Shown one piece after another: positions 41,574 to 50,206 of a stretch of DNA of 64,000 bases. Made by a program: the position numbers and the translations under genes. The notes below the pieces were generated by a model. It saw only the letters and a list, made by a program, of their open reading frames with translations, had not been told where the DNA came from and searched no databases. Source of the DNA: Io17-Chloro-G2 sp963663135 (lineage in GTDB: Bacteria; Chloroflexota; Dehalococcoidia; Lucifugimonadales; UBA3495); NCBI GenBank assembly GCA_963663135.2, contig CAXXRM010000001.1:124001-188000 (forward strand), given 5' to 3'. Numbering within the stretch: position 1 is the stretch's first letter; each line of letters begins with the position of its first letter.

Positions 41574-42146
41574 CTACGGTCGCGGGCCCTCGAAGTCAGG
41601 CTTTGCCTCGGGGTCCAGGGTTGTGTCTGCTGGCTGGTCCGAGGCGCCATTGACCGGAGTTTGCGAGGATTCCGGCTCTTGGCGGTCAGGAGCTTGGTCA
41701 ATGATCCGGCGACCACCGGCGGATCTTTCTCCCTGGCCCCCCGAATTCCCTCCTTGAAAGGCTTCCAGGGCAGTGTCCAGTTTCTCGCGGAAGGTGTCCA
41801 GGTCCCGGGCCATGATCATCATCCGGCGGCCGTTTAACAGCACCACCCGGAGCCGGTCGCCTATGGCTAGAGTCAACGTTTCCACGTGAGAGATTTCACC
41901 AAAGGGAATTACTTTCACTCGCGGGACGCCGTACTGGATCACCAGGTACGTGGGGTAGATCAAATAACGCCTGGGCCGGGTCAACCAGGTATAGGCCGCT
42001 ATCGCCAACCCCGCCAAACCCATCAGAAATTGTTGCACGACCAGACCATAAACAGCGATCCCCATAGCCAATACCAGGGTAATGTTCATGGAAGTCCGGT
42101 CGTTGTCCCAATAGATGGGTTGGTCTGGAGTCTGTTCTGGTTGCAT
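41574..42146 (-). CDS. Small membrane protein with PH-like domain
   Basis: 190 residues from ATG 42146. Two hydrophobic segments (MNITLVLAMGIAVYGLVVQQ and FLMGLAGLAIAAYTWL, about 20-60) precede a PH-like beta domain (LIYPTYLVIQYGVPRVKVIPF, HVETLTLAIGDRLRVVLLNG). A proline/glutamine-rich, disordered tail follows. The frame is open into the tRNA-Pro gene, so the longer start is wrong. The ATG has no ribosome site but is placed seven bases after TGCTAAAAT, an extended -10 box, so the message may be leaderless. Confidence 0.75.
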   Translation of the reverse strand: MQPEQTPDQPIYWDNDRTSMNITLVLAMGIAVYGLVVQQFLMGLAGLAIAAYTWLTRPRRYLIYPTYLVIQYGVPRVKVIPFGEISHVETLTLAIGDRLRVVLLNGRRMMIMARDLDTFREKLDTALEAFQGGNSGGQGERSAGGRRIIDQAPDRQEPESSQTPVNGASDQPADTTLDPEAKPDFEGPRP

Positions 42147-42268
42147 GTTCGCTATTTTAGCATATCTATCCGGGCGTATCATCGGCCGCCCTCGGGGTGC
42201 GCCGCTTCGCTCAACAAAAAATCCGCTGCCGAATATGGCAACGGACTCACCAGTATTGAGCGATGCGC

Positions 42269-42345
42269 TGGTCGGGGCGCCCGGATTTGAACCGGGGGCC
42301 CCCTGCACCCCATGCAGGTGCGCTACCTGGCTGCGCTACGCCCCG
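42269..42345 (-). tRNA. tRNA-Pro (anticodon GGG)
   Basis: 77 bases including an encoded CCA. The acceptor stem CGGGGCG/CGCCCCG pairs fully, the anticodon stem CCTGC/GCAGG encloses ATGGGGT with anticodon GGG, and the T arm contains GGTTCAAATCC. It reads CCC and CCU codons. Confidence 0.96.
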
Positions 42346-42418
42346 ACCCCCGTAGAATAGCATACCCGCAGGAAGCCTTCAATCGCCGCAGTCTGCGCTC
42401 TGGGCCGCCGGTCCGCGG

Positions 42419-42447
42419 TTGCCAGACCGGGATACCGTCGGCATAAT
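42419..42447 (+). promoter_or_regulatory. Sigma-70 promoter of the CoA-transferase gene
   Basis: TTGCCA (42419-42424) and CATAAT (42442-42447) are 17 bases apart, about 45 bases upstream of the ATG. Both hexamers deviate from consensus at one position. Confidence 0.6.
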
Positions 42448-42499
42448 GATTCGACGCTATCCCTGACATCCAGATACTTGCTGCCCCGGGAGGTGGCAA

Positions 42500-43771
42500 A
42501 TGGCTGGCCCGCTCGACGGAATAAAAGTGGCCGATTTTTCCGAGATCATTGCCGCCCCCTTGGCCGGCCGGTTGCTGGCTGAGATGGGGGCGCAGGTGGT
42601 CAAGGTGGAACCTCCCTGGGGAGACCCCTGGCGCCACAATCAAAAGTTCATGGAAACCGAAAGCCGGGGATTTATGGTGTACAACCGGGGCAAACGCAGC
42701 TTGCCCTTGGACCTGTCCAAGCCCCAAGCCCGCGGGATCTTGCACCGGCTTATCGAGGGTGTGGACGTGGTCCTAGTGAACAACCGCCCCGACGTGGCCG
42801 CAAAACTGGGCGTGGACTATGAAAGCCTGGCCCAGGTGAACCCCCGGATTGTCTATTGCGAGGTAACAGCCTACGGGCGCGAGGGACCCGACGCCCACCG
42901 GCCCGGTTACGACATGATAATCCAGGCCCTGTCCGGGTTGATGGCCTCGGAAACGAAGCAGGAAAACGGCGTCCCGCAGCAGATTTGGTCGACCCCTCTA
43001 ATCGACACCAACTGCGGTGTCAACATGGTGGGATGTATCTGCGCCGCGTTGTACGCCCGGGAGCGCACCGGCAAGGGTCAAAAGATTGAAACCACGCTGT
43101 TGGGCTCGGCGCTGACGCTGATGGGCCCCAGGTTTCTCCACGTTGAGTCCTACGACAGAGAAACCCGAAACAGGGCCCTGTCCGATATTGAGGCCAAGCG
43201 GGCCGAGTCGGCACCTTACATGGAGATCCTGTCCGCCTCCCCGGGCAGCCGACGCCAAACCCACCACGCCACCATGTACTACCGGGTCTACCTGACCAAG
43301 GATGTCCCCATAGCGGTCGGCTGCCTGAGCCTGGTCCTGCGGCAGCGCCTCCTGGACCTCCTTGGCCTGGAAGACCCGACGGTTGAGTCGGGATTTGACC
43401 CCAACTCTGCGGAGGAAGTGGCTAAAGCCAGGGACCTGACTCTACAGGCGGAGGAGATTTTTGCCGGGAAGCCTTCGTCCGAATGGTTGGAGATTTTGGA
43501 GCAGCGGGGAGTGCCGGCGGGCCCGGTCAAATTCGCTGAAGAGCTGTTCCAGGACCCGCAGATTCAAGCCAACGGGTTGTTGACGGAAGCGGACCATCGG
43601 GACGCCGGAACGGTGAAAATGATGGGACCGCTGGCCAAGTTCAGCGTCAACCAACTGCCGGCCCCGGCGCCTTCCCCGGCCTTGGGGCAACATTCGGAAG
43701 AGGTACTGGCGGAATTGGGGTTCACCCAGGATCAGTACTTGGCTTGGAAAGAGGAAGGCGTAGTGGGTTAG
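42500..43771 (+). CDS. Class III CoA-transferase (CaiB/BaiF family)
   Basis: 423 residues. GIKVADFSEIIAAPLAGRLLAEMGAQVVKVEPP is the family opening. The catalytic aspartate that forms the acyl anhydride is in RPGYDMIIQALSGLM (about residue 139). RTGKGQKIETTLLGSAL follows, and the C-terminal part holds VPAGPVKFAEELFQDPQIQANGLL. Members exchange CoA between organic acids such as formate/oxalate, carnitine or succinate. Substrate is unknown. The gene stands alone, after tRNA-Pro and before a toxin-antitoxin pair. Such transferases are often numerous in SAR202-like genomes (recalled, not checked). Confidence 0.92.
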   Translation: MAGPLDGIKVADFSEIIAAPLAGRLLAEMGAQVVKVEPPWGDPWRHNQKFMETESRGFMVYNRGKRSLPLDLSKPQARGILHRLIEGVDVVLVNNRPDVAAKLGVDYESLAQVNPRIVYCEVTAYGREGPDAHRPGYDMIIQALSGLMASETKQENGVPQQIWSTPLIDTNCGVNMVGCICAALYARERTGKGQKIETTLLGSALTLMGPRFLHVESYDRETRNRALSDIEAKRAESAPYMEILSASPGSRRQTHHATMYYRVYLTKDVPIAVGCLSLVLRQRLLDLLGLEDPTVESGFDPNSAEEVAKARDLTLQAEEIFAGKPSSEWLEILEQRGVPAGPVKFAEELFQDPQIQANGLLTEADHRDAGTVKMMGPLAKFSVNQLPAPAPSPALGQHSEEVLAELGFTQDQYLAWKEEGVVG

Positions 43772-43834
43772 GGCCAGGCAATGCCCTGGCCGGCTTCAGT
43801 CAATGGATGCGATCCTAGCGGCAGCGATACGAGT

Positions 43835-43863
43835 TTGACATCATGATGCTGTTGTGGGATGAT
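43835..43863 (+). promoter_or_regulatory. Promoter of a leaderless vapBC-type message
   Basis: TTGACA (43835-43840) and GATGAT (43858-43863) are 17 bases apart. The antitoxin ATG at 43870 lies where transcription should begin, and no ribosome site precedes it. Confidence 0.65.
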
Positions 43864-43869
43864 GCCTAG

Positions 43870-44130
43870 ATGAGAACAACACTCACATTGGATGATGACA
43901 TAGCCGACTCCTTGAAGGAATTGGCCCGGTTGCTCAACAAGCCGTTCAAGCAAGTAGTAAACGACGCGCTGCGCCGCGGGATATCGCCCTCGATAGGAGA
44001 GGCTCCGGCGCCTGAATACCGAGTTGTCCCAAATCGGAGCGGGCTCACTCACGGCGTCGACCCTTTGAAGCTCAATCAGCTCAACGACCAAATCGAGGCC
44101 GAGGACTTCGCCGGACCCGGCGCAGGGTGA
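43870..44130 (+). CDS. VapB-type ribbon-helix-helix antitoxin
   Basis: 86 residues. MRTTLTLDDDIADSLKELARLLNKPFKQVVNDALRRGI is a ribbon-helix-helix DNA-binding domain, which in this family represses its own promoter. The C-terminal half (YRVVPNRSGLTHGVDPLKLNQLND) would bind and block the toxin. The stop overlaps the toxin GTG by four bases (GTGA). No Shine-Dalgarno sequence precedes the ATG. Confidence 0.88.
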   Translation: MRTTLTLDDDIADSLKELARLLNKPFKQVVNDALRRGISPSIGEAPAPEYRVVPNRSGLTHGVDPLKLNQLNDQIEAEDFAGPGAG

Positions 44131-44552
44131 TAATCCCGGACCTCAACCTGCTGGTCTACGCCTACAACGACGGGGCCCCTTTTCACGACTCCGCCAGGCA
44201 ATGGTGGGAGGACCTGGTCAACGGCGCGGAGAGGATCGGCGTTCCGTGGGTCGTATCAACCGGCTTCGTCAGGCTGATGACACACCCCAGAGTGCTGGAA
44301 CATCCGTTATCCCCGGAAGTAGCAGTAGGATATGTGGGCGAATGGTTCCGGTTGCCGCGCCTATCCCCGGTCAACCCGGGCGGGGAACATCTGGTCCACT
44401 TCCGGCGAAATCTCAATGCCGCCGGTGTCGGAGCGAACTTGGTGACCGACGCTCACATAGCGGCCCTGGCTATGGAGTACCAGGCGGAAGTACACTCCAA
44501 CGATACCGACTTCAGCCGCTTTCCAGGCCTTCGCTGGCGAAACCCCCTTTGA
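44127..44552 (+). CDS. VapC-type PIN-domain toxin
   Basis: 141 residues from GTG 44127. PIN nuclease acidic residues can be read: Asp5 in IPDLNLLVYAYN, Asp near 108 in LVTDAHIAALAME, and NDTDFSRFPGLRW (about 121-133). VapC toxins cleave tRNA or rRNA with magnesium and stop translation when the antitoxin decays. It overlaps the antitoxin gene by four bases. TA pairs of this kind mark accessory regions, in line with the mosaic stretch that follows. Confidence 0.9.
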   Translation: MIIPDLNLLVYAYNDGAPFHDSARQWWEDLVNGAERIGVPWVVSTGFVRLMTHPRVLEHPLSPEVAVGYVGEWFRLPRLSPVNPGGEHLVHFRRNLNAAGVGANLVTDAHIAALAMEYQAEVHSNDTDFSRFPGLRWRNPL

Positions 44553-44606
44553 TGTGGGGGTCCCGCGCCGTCTTCTTGCGCTCGAATGGCAGTCTCGGGC
44601 CCGCCT

Positions 44607-45749
44607 CTAATCGTCCTTGAGGGCTGGGATCACTTTGGTCCCCAGCAACTCGATGGAACGCATGACCGCTTGATGGGGCATGGCGCCCTCATTTCCGTAG
44701 ATCAGGATGTACCCGGGATCTAGTTCCTTCTTGACGTGTCGCAGCTTTTTGATCACTGTTTCCGGGCTGCCGATGATCATGTTGTAGGCGTCTTGAAGCT
44801 CCTGATAGCTAAGCCTGCGGCCCACCGTCCCGGTGCCGATCGTAGGCCGGGACATCTTGATTGCCAGCGCTTCCCGGGACTGGTAACCCGGCGGGTCGTT
44901 GAACTCGATGGGCCCTCTCTGGCGGTGGGCCTCGGTCCAGAGAAACTCTTTGCCGATTTCCTGGGCTTGTTCGTCGGTGTCGGCCACCAATATTCGCATT
45001 AAGTAGCCAAAGTGCTCTCTGCCCGGCTCGTACCCGGTCTCTACCGCCGTCTCAAAGTAAATCTGCTTCAATTGAATGGTCAGGTCCAGAAGCGCGCCCA
45101 GATTCATGTAGGGATACTGGCGTTTCGCCGCCCATATCACACTCTCAGGGCTGCCGGTGCCGGGGAACCAGATTGGTGGATGGGGTTTCTGAATAGGCAC
45201 AACCCATGGGTTGACCATTCGGTGGTGGAAATATTCGCCCTCCCAGCGGAAGGGTCCCGGCGTAGTCCAACACTTGAGAATCAGGTCGTGGGCCTCTTCA
45301 AACCGGCCCCGGTTTTCGGTGGGGCTGATGCCGGCGTGCAGGGTTTCCACCGCTGTTCCCCGGACGAAACCGGAAATCAGCCTTCCGCCGGAAATGCAGT
45401 CCAGCATTGCCAGTTCCTCGGCCATTTTCACCGGGTCGCTCAGGGCGATGACGTTGCCCAGCAAAGCAATCTTGGCCCGCTTGGTGACCTTGGCAATAAC
45501 CGCTCCGTCAACGTTGACCGAGGGCTTCATGCACCAGTAGGAACTGTGGTGCTCGTTGGACATTATGCCGTCAAAGCCCACTTCATCCGCCCAGGCGTAC
45601 TGGTCGTGGTAGTTGTTGTACAGTACGTTGGCCTTGAGGGGGTCGAAGTGACTGTTGGGAAAGTGCATCCTGCCGGACTCGTAATGTTCCAAGTCCTCGT
45701 CCGTCACGTGGCCGTATGGCTGCTCTGAAAACCAAAAAATCTCGGTCAT
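44607..45749 (-). CDS. Luciferase-family (LLM) flavin-dependent oxidoreductase
   Basis: 380 residues, ATG after AAGGAGG. It opens MTEIFWFSEQPYGHVTDEDL and continues with EVGFDGIMSNEHHSS, IALLGNVIALSDPVKMAEELAMLDCISGGRLISGFVRG, and PPIWFPGTGSPESVIWAAKR, the TIM-barrel motifs of bacterial-luciferase-like enzymes. They use reduced FMN or F420 for monooxygenation or hydride transfer. The conserved SGGRL contacts the flavin. Cofactor and substrate are not decided. An alpha/beta hydrolase gene lies upstream on the same strand. Confidence 0.9.
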   Translation of the reverse strand: MTEIFWFSEQPYGHVTDEDLEHYESGRMHFPNSHFDPLKANVLYNNYHDQYAWADEVGFDGIMSNEHHSSYWCMKPSVNVDGAVIAKVTKRAKIALLGNVIALSDPVKMAEELAMLDCISGGRLISGFVRGTAVETLHAGISPTENRGRFEEAHDLILKCWTTPGPFRWEGEYFHHRMVNPWVVPIQKPHPPIWFPGTGSPESVIWAAKRQYPYMNLGALLDLTIQLKQIYFETAVETGYEPGREHFGYLMRILVADTDEQAQEIGKEFLWTEAHRQRGPIEFNDPPGYQSREALAIKMSRPTIGTGTVGRRLSYQELQDAYNMIIGSPETVIKKLRHVKKELDPGYILIYGNEGAMPHQAVMRSIELLGTKVIPALKDD

Positions 45750-45827
45750 GGTGTCCTCCTTGCGGATAATCCCCGGGCGGGAAAGCCCCCGTCTAAACCG
45801 GGCGGTGTGGCCGGAAACCGGGGCAGG

Positions 45828-46625
45828 TCAATCAAGACTGCCCAGAAACTCCGACACGCCCTGGATGAATTCCTGCGGTTTCTCAATTTGCGGCGAGTGG
45901 CTGCATTGGTCGATCACCTGGAGTTTGGAATTACTGAGCGCCTGGTGGTAGAGTTCGCCGCACTCCAAAGGCACGATGGCGTCCTGCCGTCCCCAGACAA
46001 TCAAGGTGGGCGTTCCCACGTCGGACAGGTAGTGGGGCAGGCTGGGGTTGTGCATGTAAGGCCGCCACAATAGGCGCGATGCCATTTCCCGGTTGGAGAA
46101 GTCCACCAGGGCCTCTTCCGGGGTCATCTCGCGGTTGAGTTCCTCCAGGTTGGGGACCTGGGACGGATCATAGAAACGGTATCCGGCCCGGGTCTCGGAC
46201 GAAACCATGAATATTTCGGTGATGTCCGATTCCTTGGGGCGGATGCCCACCGCGTCAATCAACACCAAACCCGTTAAACTGTCCGGGGACATTGCTGCAA
46301 TTTCGGCAGCGATCCACCCGCCCATCGAGTGCCCCACCAACGCGTACCGGTCCAATCCTAGTTGCCGGGTCACTTTCTGGGCGAAGTGGGCCATGTCGGT
46401 AATGGTCGAAACCCAACCGGGCCGTGCGGTGCCGTTGAATCCCGGCTGAGACGGAGCGTAGACAGTGTTGTTTTTGGCCAATTCTTCGTGGAAGTCCTGC
46501 CAGCCGCGGTTGCCTCCGGCCCCATGCAGGTACAGCAAGGGCGGTCCCGAACCGCCGGAAAACATTTGGACCTCGGTTCCCGCCACGGATATCTTGGATT
46601 CGTTGGTGTTTGCCGTTGTCGTCAT
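45828..46625 (-). CDS. Alpha/beta hydrolase
   Basis: 265 residues. LLYLHGAGGNRGWQDFHEEL holds the oxyanion loop, and ALVGHSMGGWIAAEIAAMSP carries the serine nucleophile near residue 100. VWGRQDAIVPLE has the acid and IDQCSHSPQIEKPQEF the histidine, so the triad is complete. It lies 78 bases upstream of the luciferase-family gene on the same strand and may act in the same pathway. The ATG at 46625 has no clear ribosome site. Confidence 0.88.
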   Translation of the reverse strand: MTTTANTNESKISVAGTEVQMFSGGSGPPLLYLHGAGGNRGWQDFHEELAKNNTVYAPSQPGFNGTARPGWVSTITDMAHFAQKVTRQLGLDRYALVGHSMGGWIAAEIAAMSPDSLTGLVLIDAVGIRPKESDITEIFMVSSETRAGYRFYDPSQVPNLEELNREMTPEEALVDFSNREMASRLLWRPYMHNPSLPHYLSDVGTPTLIVWGRQDAIVPLECGELYHQALSNSKLQVIDQCSHSPQIEKPQEFIQGVSEFLGSLD

Positions 46626-47268
46626 AGTTTCATGCCTGATTTCATCTATTAAATTTGCTTCAGCCGGGAGCGTTAGTCCCGGATCCCGGCCTCATCGCCA
46701 CGGGGATTATAGCCAAGATTCCCACCTTGCGCCACCGGTTTCAAACCCGCCGACCGTTGACCAGGGGCTGCACGGTGGTCGCGGTAGTAATGGAGCAGGT
46801 GGAATCCAGTTGCCGCGGACCGGTGGTCCACCGACAGTTCCCCCGACTCGGCCTCCCGCGCCTGGGAGAAAACATCTCCACTGACTTGGCGTCCTCCCTC
46901 TCGCCGTGGACGATTTGTCTGGCCAGGGTTGGCATCAGGGCGTCGCCGTCTTCGCCGAAGGCGGCCAGACCACCCTCGGGCAACTCCCATTCCGCTTCAA
47001 GGGAGCTTCTTCCAGGGAGGTTCGCGGCTCCGTGGCCACCGGCTTCAGTTCGTCGCGCTGGTGGGTGTGCCGACAAACCATGAAGAGCACCAAACTGGTC
47101 GCATTCCGGACTGGTACCAGGGTGGATGCCGAAGGCACGGAACCCACCCTGGTACCAGTGCGCCGGAGACGGACATCGACCTGATGATTATGGCATTGAC
47201 GGGGATGCCTAAGGGATTTAACCTAGGCTCATCCAGATACAAAGGCCGACCACCAAAAGGAGTTTGGC
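46626..47268. other. 643-base region with decayed sequence and a strong inverted repeat
   Basis: Several overlapping short frames on both strands have protein-like composition (for example SLEAEWELPEGGLAAFGEDG on the minus strand, 46900-47000) but no shared start or ribosome site. It looks like a decayed gene I cannot name. It contains the perfect inverted repeat at 47110-47159. The plus-strand ribosome site AAAAGGAG at its end serves the next gene. Confidence 0.4.
47110..47159. repeat. Perfect 16-base inverted repeat with self-complementary arms
   Basis: ACTGGTACCAGGGTGG (47110-47125) and its exact complement (47144-47159) enclose 18 bases. Each arm also contains the ten-base palindrome CTGGTACCAG. 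No T-run follows on either strand, so it is not a standard terminator. It may be a protein-binding site, the end of a lost mobile element or a cruciform. Confidence 0.8.
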
Positions 47269-48141
47269 ATGACTACCAGCAAACAGACCACCTATGAAGT
47301 CCAAATCGAAGACGTGGAATATCTGCGGCACGGTGATAAGCCCTTCCTGGCGCGCCTTTTCAAGCCCCAGGGCAGCGGACCTTTCCCGGTAATGGTCGAG
47401 TTGCATGGCGGCGCTTGGGTGAACGGTAACCGTGAGAATGGCAATGTCGGCAATGAAGCGCTGGCCAGGAACGGAGTCATCGTGGCGGCCCTGGACTTTC
47501 GCGTTCCGCCGGAAGCGTCATACCCTGCCTCCCTGGCCGACATCCACTATGGAGTCCGCTGGTGCAAGGCACACGCCGAAGGCTGGAACGGCATTTCGGA
47601 AAAGGTCGGCGCCATGGGCACCTCCAGCGGCGCCCACCAGGCTATGCTCCTGGGCATGCGGCCTCACGATTCCCGCTACGCGGCGCTGTCCCTCACCAAC
47701 GGCGCGACCGAGGTAGATGGCGCCCTGGGCTGCGTGATCATGGTCTCCCCGGTGATCGATCCCCTGGGTCGCTATCATTACGCCAAGGGTCTGCGGGATG
47801 ATATCAAACCACCCGAGTCAGTTGGCGAGCGTACTGCGTCCATGCACGACATGTACTGGGTGACGGAAGAGGCAATGGCAGAAGGCGCTCCAGCACGAAT
47901 TCTGGCCGGTGGGGAGCGCACGGAACTACCACCTACGCTGTGCCTGGCACGGCTCTACGAGGCAGCGCACCCGCGCCCGGATCTGGACGAGTTCATCATG
48001 CAGTACCGCAAGGCCGGCGGGCAGATTGACGTAACGATCTTCGAAGATGAGGGCGAAGGAGTGCTGCGGGACCTCTCCACGGATGTTGCGCAGCGGGCGC
48101 TGGAGCAGATGACCGCGTTCATCCACCAAAACCTGGTGTAA
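47269..48141 (+). CDS. Alpha/beta hydrolase of the HGGxW esterase group, possible altered triad
   Basis: 290 residues, ATG after AAAGGAG. VELHGGAWVNGNRENGN gives the HGGAW oxyanion signature and VGAMGTSSGAHQAML the serine nucleophile (about 124). DEFIMQYRKAGGQIDVTIFEDEGEGV aligns with the region where relatives have GHGF. Here Glu stands where the catalytic His is expected, and no other His is near. The protein may be inactive, use another base, or have changed chemistry. This is by-eye alignment. The gene stands alone, between two regions of decayed sequence. Confidence 0.82.
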   Translation: MTTSKQTTYEVQIEDVEYLRHGDKPFLARLFKPQGSGPFPVMVELHGGAWVNGNRENGNVGNEALARNGVIVAALDFRVPPEASYPASLADIHYGVRWCKAHAEGWNGISEKVGAMGTSSGAHQAMLLGMRPHDSRYAALSLTNGATEVDGALGCVIMVSPVIDPLGRYHYAKGLRDDIKPPESVGERTASMHDMYWVTEEAMAEGAPARILAGGERTELPPTLCLARLYEAAHPRPDLDEFIMQYRKAGGQIDVTIFEDEGEGVLRDLSTDVAQRALEQMTAFIHQNLV

Positions 48142-48311
48142 CCAGGCCAGCCCAAAAAGCAGCGGCAAGCAGCGACGGCGGACCGGCCCAAGGGGCTGAG
48201 TCCGCCGTCGCATTACAGGGGGCGCCGGACCGATGCCCCATCGCAGGTCCGAATTAGGAGCAGCACATCGCCTCGCAGCAAGGGGGAGGGGCTGTCCCCG
48301 ACTTTCCTCGC

Positions 48312-48640
48312 ATGGAGGACGCCGGCGGACCGGACTCGACCAATCCACACCGCAGGGACACCTGGTATGGCTGGCCCAGCAAACGGGTGGAGCCGGTAAA
48401 TCTTCTGGACGACGAGGGAAGAACCAGGCGGGTGCGGATTCCGGTGATGGACCTGGATGGGTTATCACTCCCACCGAACTCCACTACGCCGTCCAGCGTT
48501 TCGACATCCCGGAAGTGGCGCCGGCGGACTGGTGGACCCTGACCATCGATGGCTAGGTCAGGCACCCGGTCCAGGAGAACGGGGACTGCTGCCCTTCGTC
48601 CGACTCACCGGTGTTGCCCATGGCAATCCCCAACTTCGCC
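48312..48640 (+). pseudogene. Remnant of a sulfite-oxidase-like molybdopterin oxidoreductase
   Basis: One frame reads DTWYGWPSKRV...NLLDDEGRTRRVRIPVMDLDG. After a shift the next frame reads WVITPTELHYAVQRFDIPEV and ADWWTLTIDG, then a TAG, then VRHPVQENGD in the same frame. The order 'ITPTELHY...IDG(x)V(x)HPV' is the start of sulfite-oxidase-family catalytic domains. At least one frameshift and one in-frame stop are present, and the rest of the domain is missing. The surrounding 48142-49077 contains no intact gene. Confidence 0.6.
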
Positions 48641-49077
48641 CCGTTGTTGCCAGTCGCGTGGGGACGCACTTCCACCAACGCTGGCTCCGGCTCTGGTTCC
48701 TATCCGGGTTCTAAATGTTTGCGCCGCGGCCCTCAAGAACCGACCAGGGATTATTTTTTGCTGGGTGCCAACCTCAGCCCAACTGGCCTTGCCCAAACGG
48801 CGGTCAGGCCAACGATTCCTGATAATTGGCTGGCCAAGGGAGACTTTAACCAGAACTTTCGAGTTGGCGGTGGAGATTTAATTCCCCACAACCTCCTTGA
48901 TTGCTTCGGCATCGGGAGGATTAGGAAGTCGTAGGCCATTGCCAGAAGCGAAGGTGGATTGATCCGCGAAACTCGCAGTAAGGCTCGTACAGAAAATGGA
49001 GTATGATCATTTGTGTGTCGCACTGTTAATGATGGTGTCATTTGTTCGTGTTGTCAGCTCTGGAAGGAGGCATCGGA

Positions 49078-49950
49078 GTGTTGAAACACTTGCTTGGGTT
49101 TGTCCCCGCGAAGTGGAAGTTGCGTGAAGAAGTTAAGGCAAGAGGAGAGGGTAAACTCGCACTAGGGGAACAATCCTTGGAATTTTGGGTGCACCGTTTA
49201 GGGTGGTCTTCCGCGGCTGCGAGATATTTGGCTACGGCGTTTGCGTTCGGGATCAGAGAGAATGTCGCAGCGGTATTGGAGAAAGCCCAGCAACTCTCTC
49301 ACTCAGAAGATTTCGAGCACCAGTTCATGTTGCGCGCCGAACACGATCCATCTGTCATTGGCGCCGCGTTAGAGGCATCCAGATTCGTTACTACTGAAGA
49401 ACTCCGTGATCTATTCGGCCGCATCCTTGCTGAGGAGGTGAGCGAACCCGGATCGGTATCTAGTCGGGCGGTTTCAGTAGCGAAAGACCTGTCGCCTCAT
49501 GATCTTCGTGAGTTCCTGAAACTCAGGGCTGTAGCTTGGCGAGGTGCTGACCCCGGTGATGACAGTTGCTTTTTGGTCTTAGGCAAAACGCCAAATTTGT
49601 ATTCTTCAGAGTTCCTTTCATTTGGGTCAGGTGAATTGGGGGTGAACTACCATGCTTTCGGAGAGTTCCAATCCCTTGGTCTACTCCAGGAGCGTCCTCA
49701 TGGAATCTTGCTCACGCTCCATCTCGATGGGGAGACAGTTCGCTTTTCGCATGGTAACCGAATTCTATTGCTCCGCCCTACCAATTCGGATCCGGCCATT
49801 GGACTTGGTATGTATGACCTAACGAACGCAGGCAAAGAGATATTGAGACTATATTTGGATGAAGAGTTTCCCTATTTGGACGGGTATTTTGACGAAGTTT
49901 CGAGTGTCTGGCAGGGGATGGGTTTCGAGGTTGAAGAAGTAACTGCGTAG
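49078..49950 (+). CDS. DUF2806-like protein
   Basis: 290 residues from GTG 49078, seven bases after AAGGAGG. VTTEELRDLFGRILAEEVSEPGSVSSRAVSVAKDLS (about 106-140) matches my recollection of DUF2806, whose members share an EE..LWAxILAxE...PGxxS pattern. The remainder is a mixed domain without known motif. Function of the family is unknown. Base composition is lower in GC, with codons unlike its neighbours (AT-ending codons frequent). It lies beside gene remnants, an IS3 fragment and a tRNA gene, which suggests transfer. Confidence 0.65.
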   Translation: MLKHLLGFVPAKWKLREEVKARGEGKLALGEQSLEFWVHRLGWSSAAARYLATAFAFGIRENVAAVLEKAQQLSHSEDFEHQFMLRAEHDPSVIGAALEASRFVTTEELRDLFGRILAEEVSEPGSVSSRAVSVAKDLSPHDLREFLKLRAVAWRGADPGDDSCFLVLGKTPNLYSSEFLSFGSGELGVNYHAFGEFQSLGLLQERPHGILLTLHLDGETVRFSHGNRILLLRPTNSDPAIGLGMYDLTNAGKEILRLYLDEEFPYLDGYFDEVSSVWQGMGFEVEEVTA

Positions 49951-50056
49951 GCTTCGTCCAATTGCCAACTGGATGTTCTGTTCCGAGGACACTGGACCAT
50001 CGGCAATGCAAGCCTTGTGGGATGGTCTAGACTGGCTGGATGAGTAGGACCGTCCC

Positions 50057-50149
50057 ATGAAGAAGTCCAGTTACACGAAGGAGCAGATCGCCTCAATCCT
50101 ATGCCAAGTACAAGGGCAGGCACGCTATAGGTCAAGAGTGCGCTGTTGA
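50057..50149 (+). pseudogene. IS3-family transposase orfA remnant
   Basis: MKKSSYTKEQIASILCQVQG is the start of an IS3/IS911 orfA helix-turn-helix protein; the frame ends after 30 codons. Only about 70 bases are recognisable and no orfB is present. It sits 57 bases from tRNA-Gln. This is the remains of an insertion, not an active element. Confidence 0.7.
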
Positions 50150-50206
50150 AGAAGAGCCTATTGCCTGCAGCTTGAAGGCAACAACATCAACGAGCCAGTG
50201 GAGAAG

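Noticed and set aside
42147..42308. Upstream extension of the PH-like protein into tRNA-Pro
   Set aside because: It would translate part of the tRNA gene antisense; the first residues are tRNA-derived.
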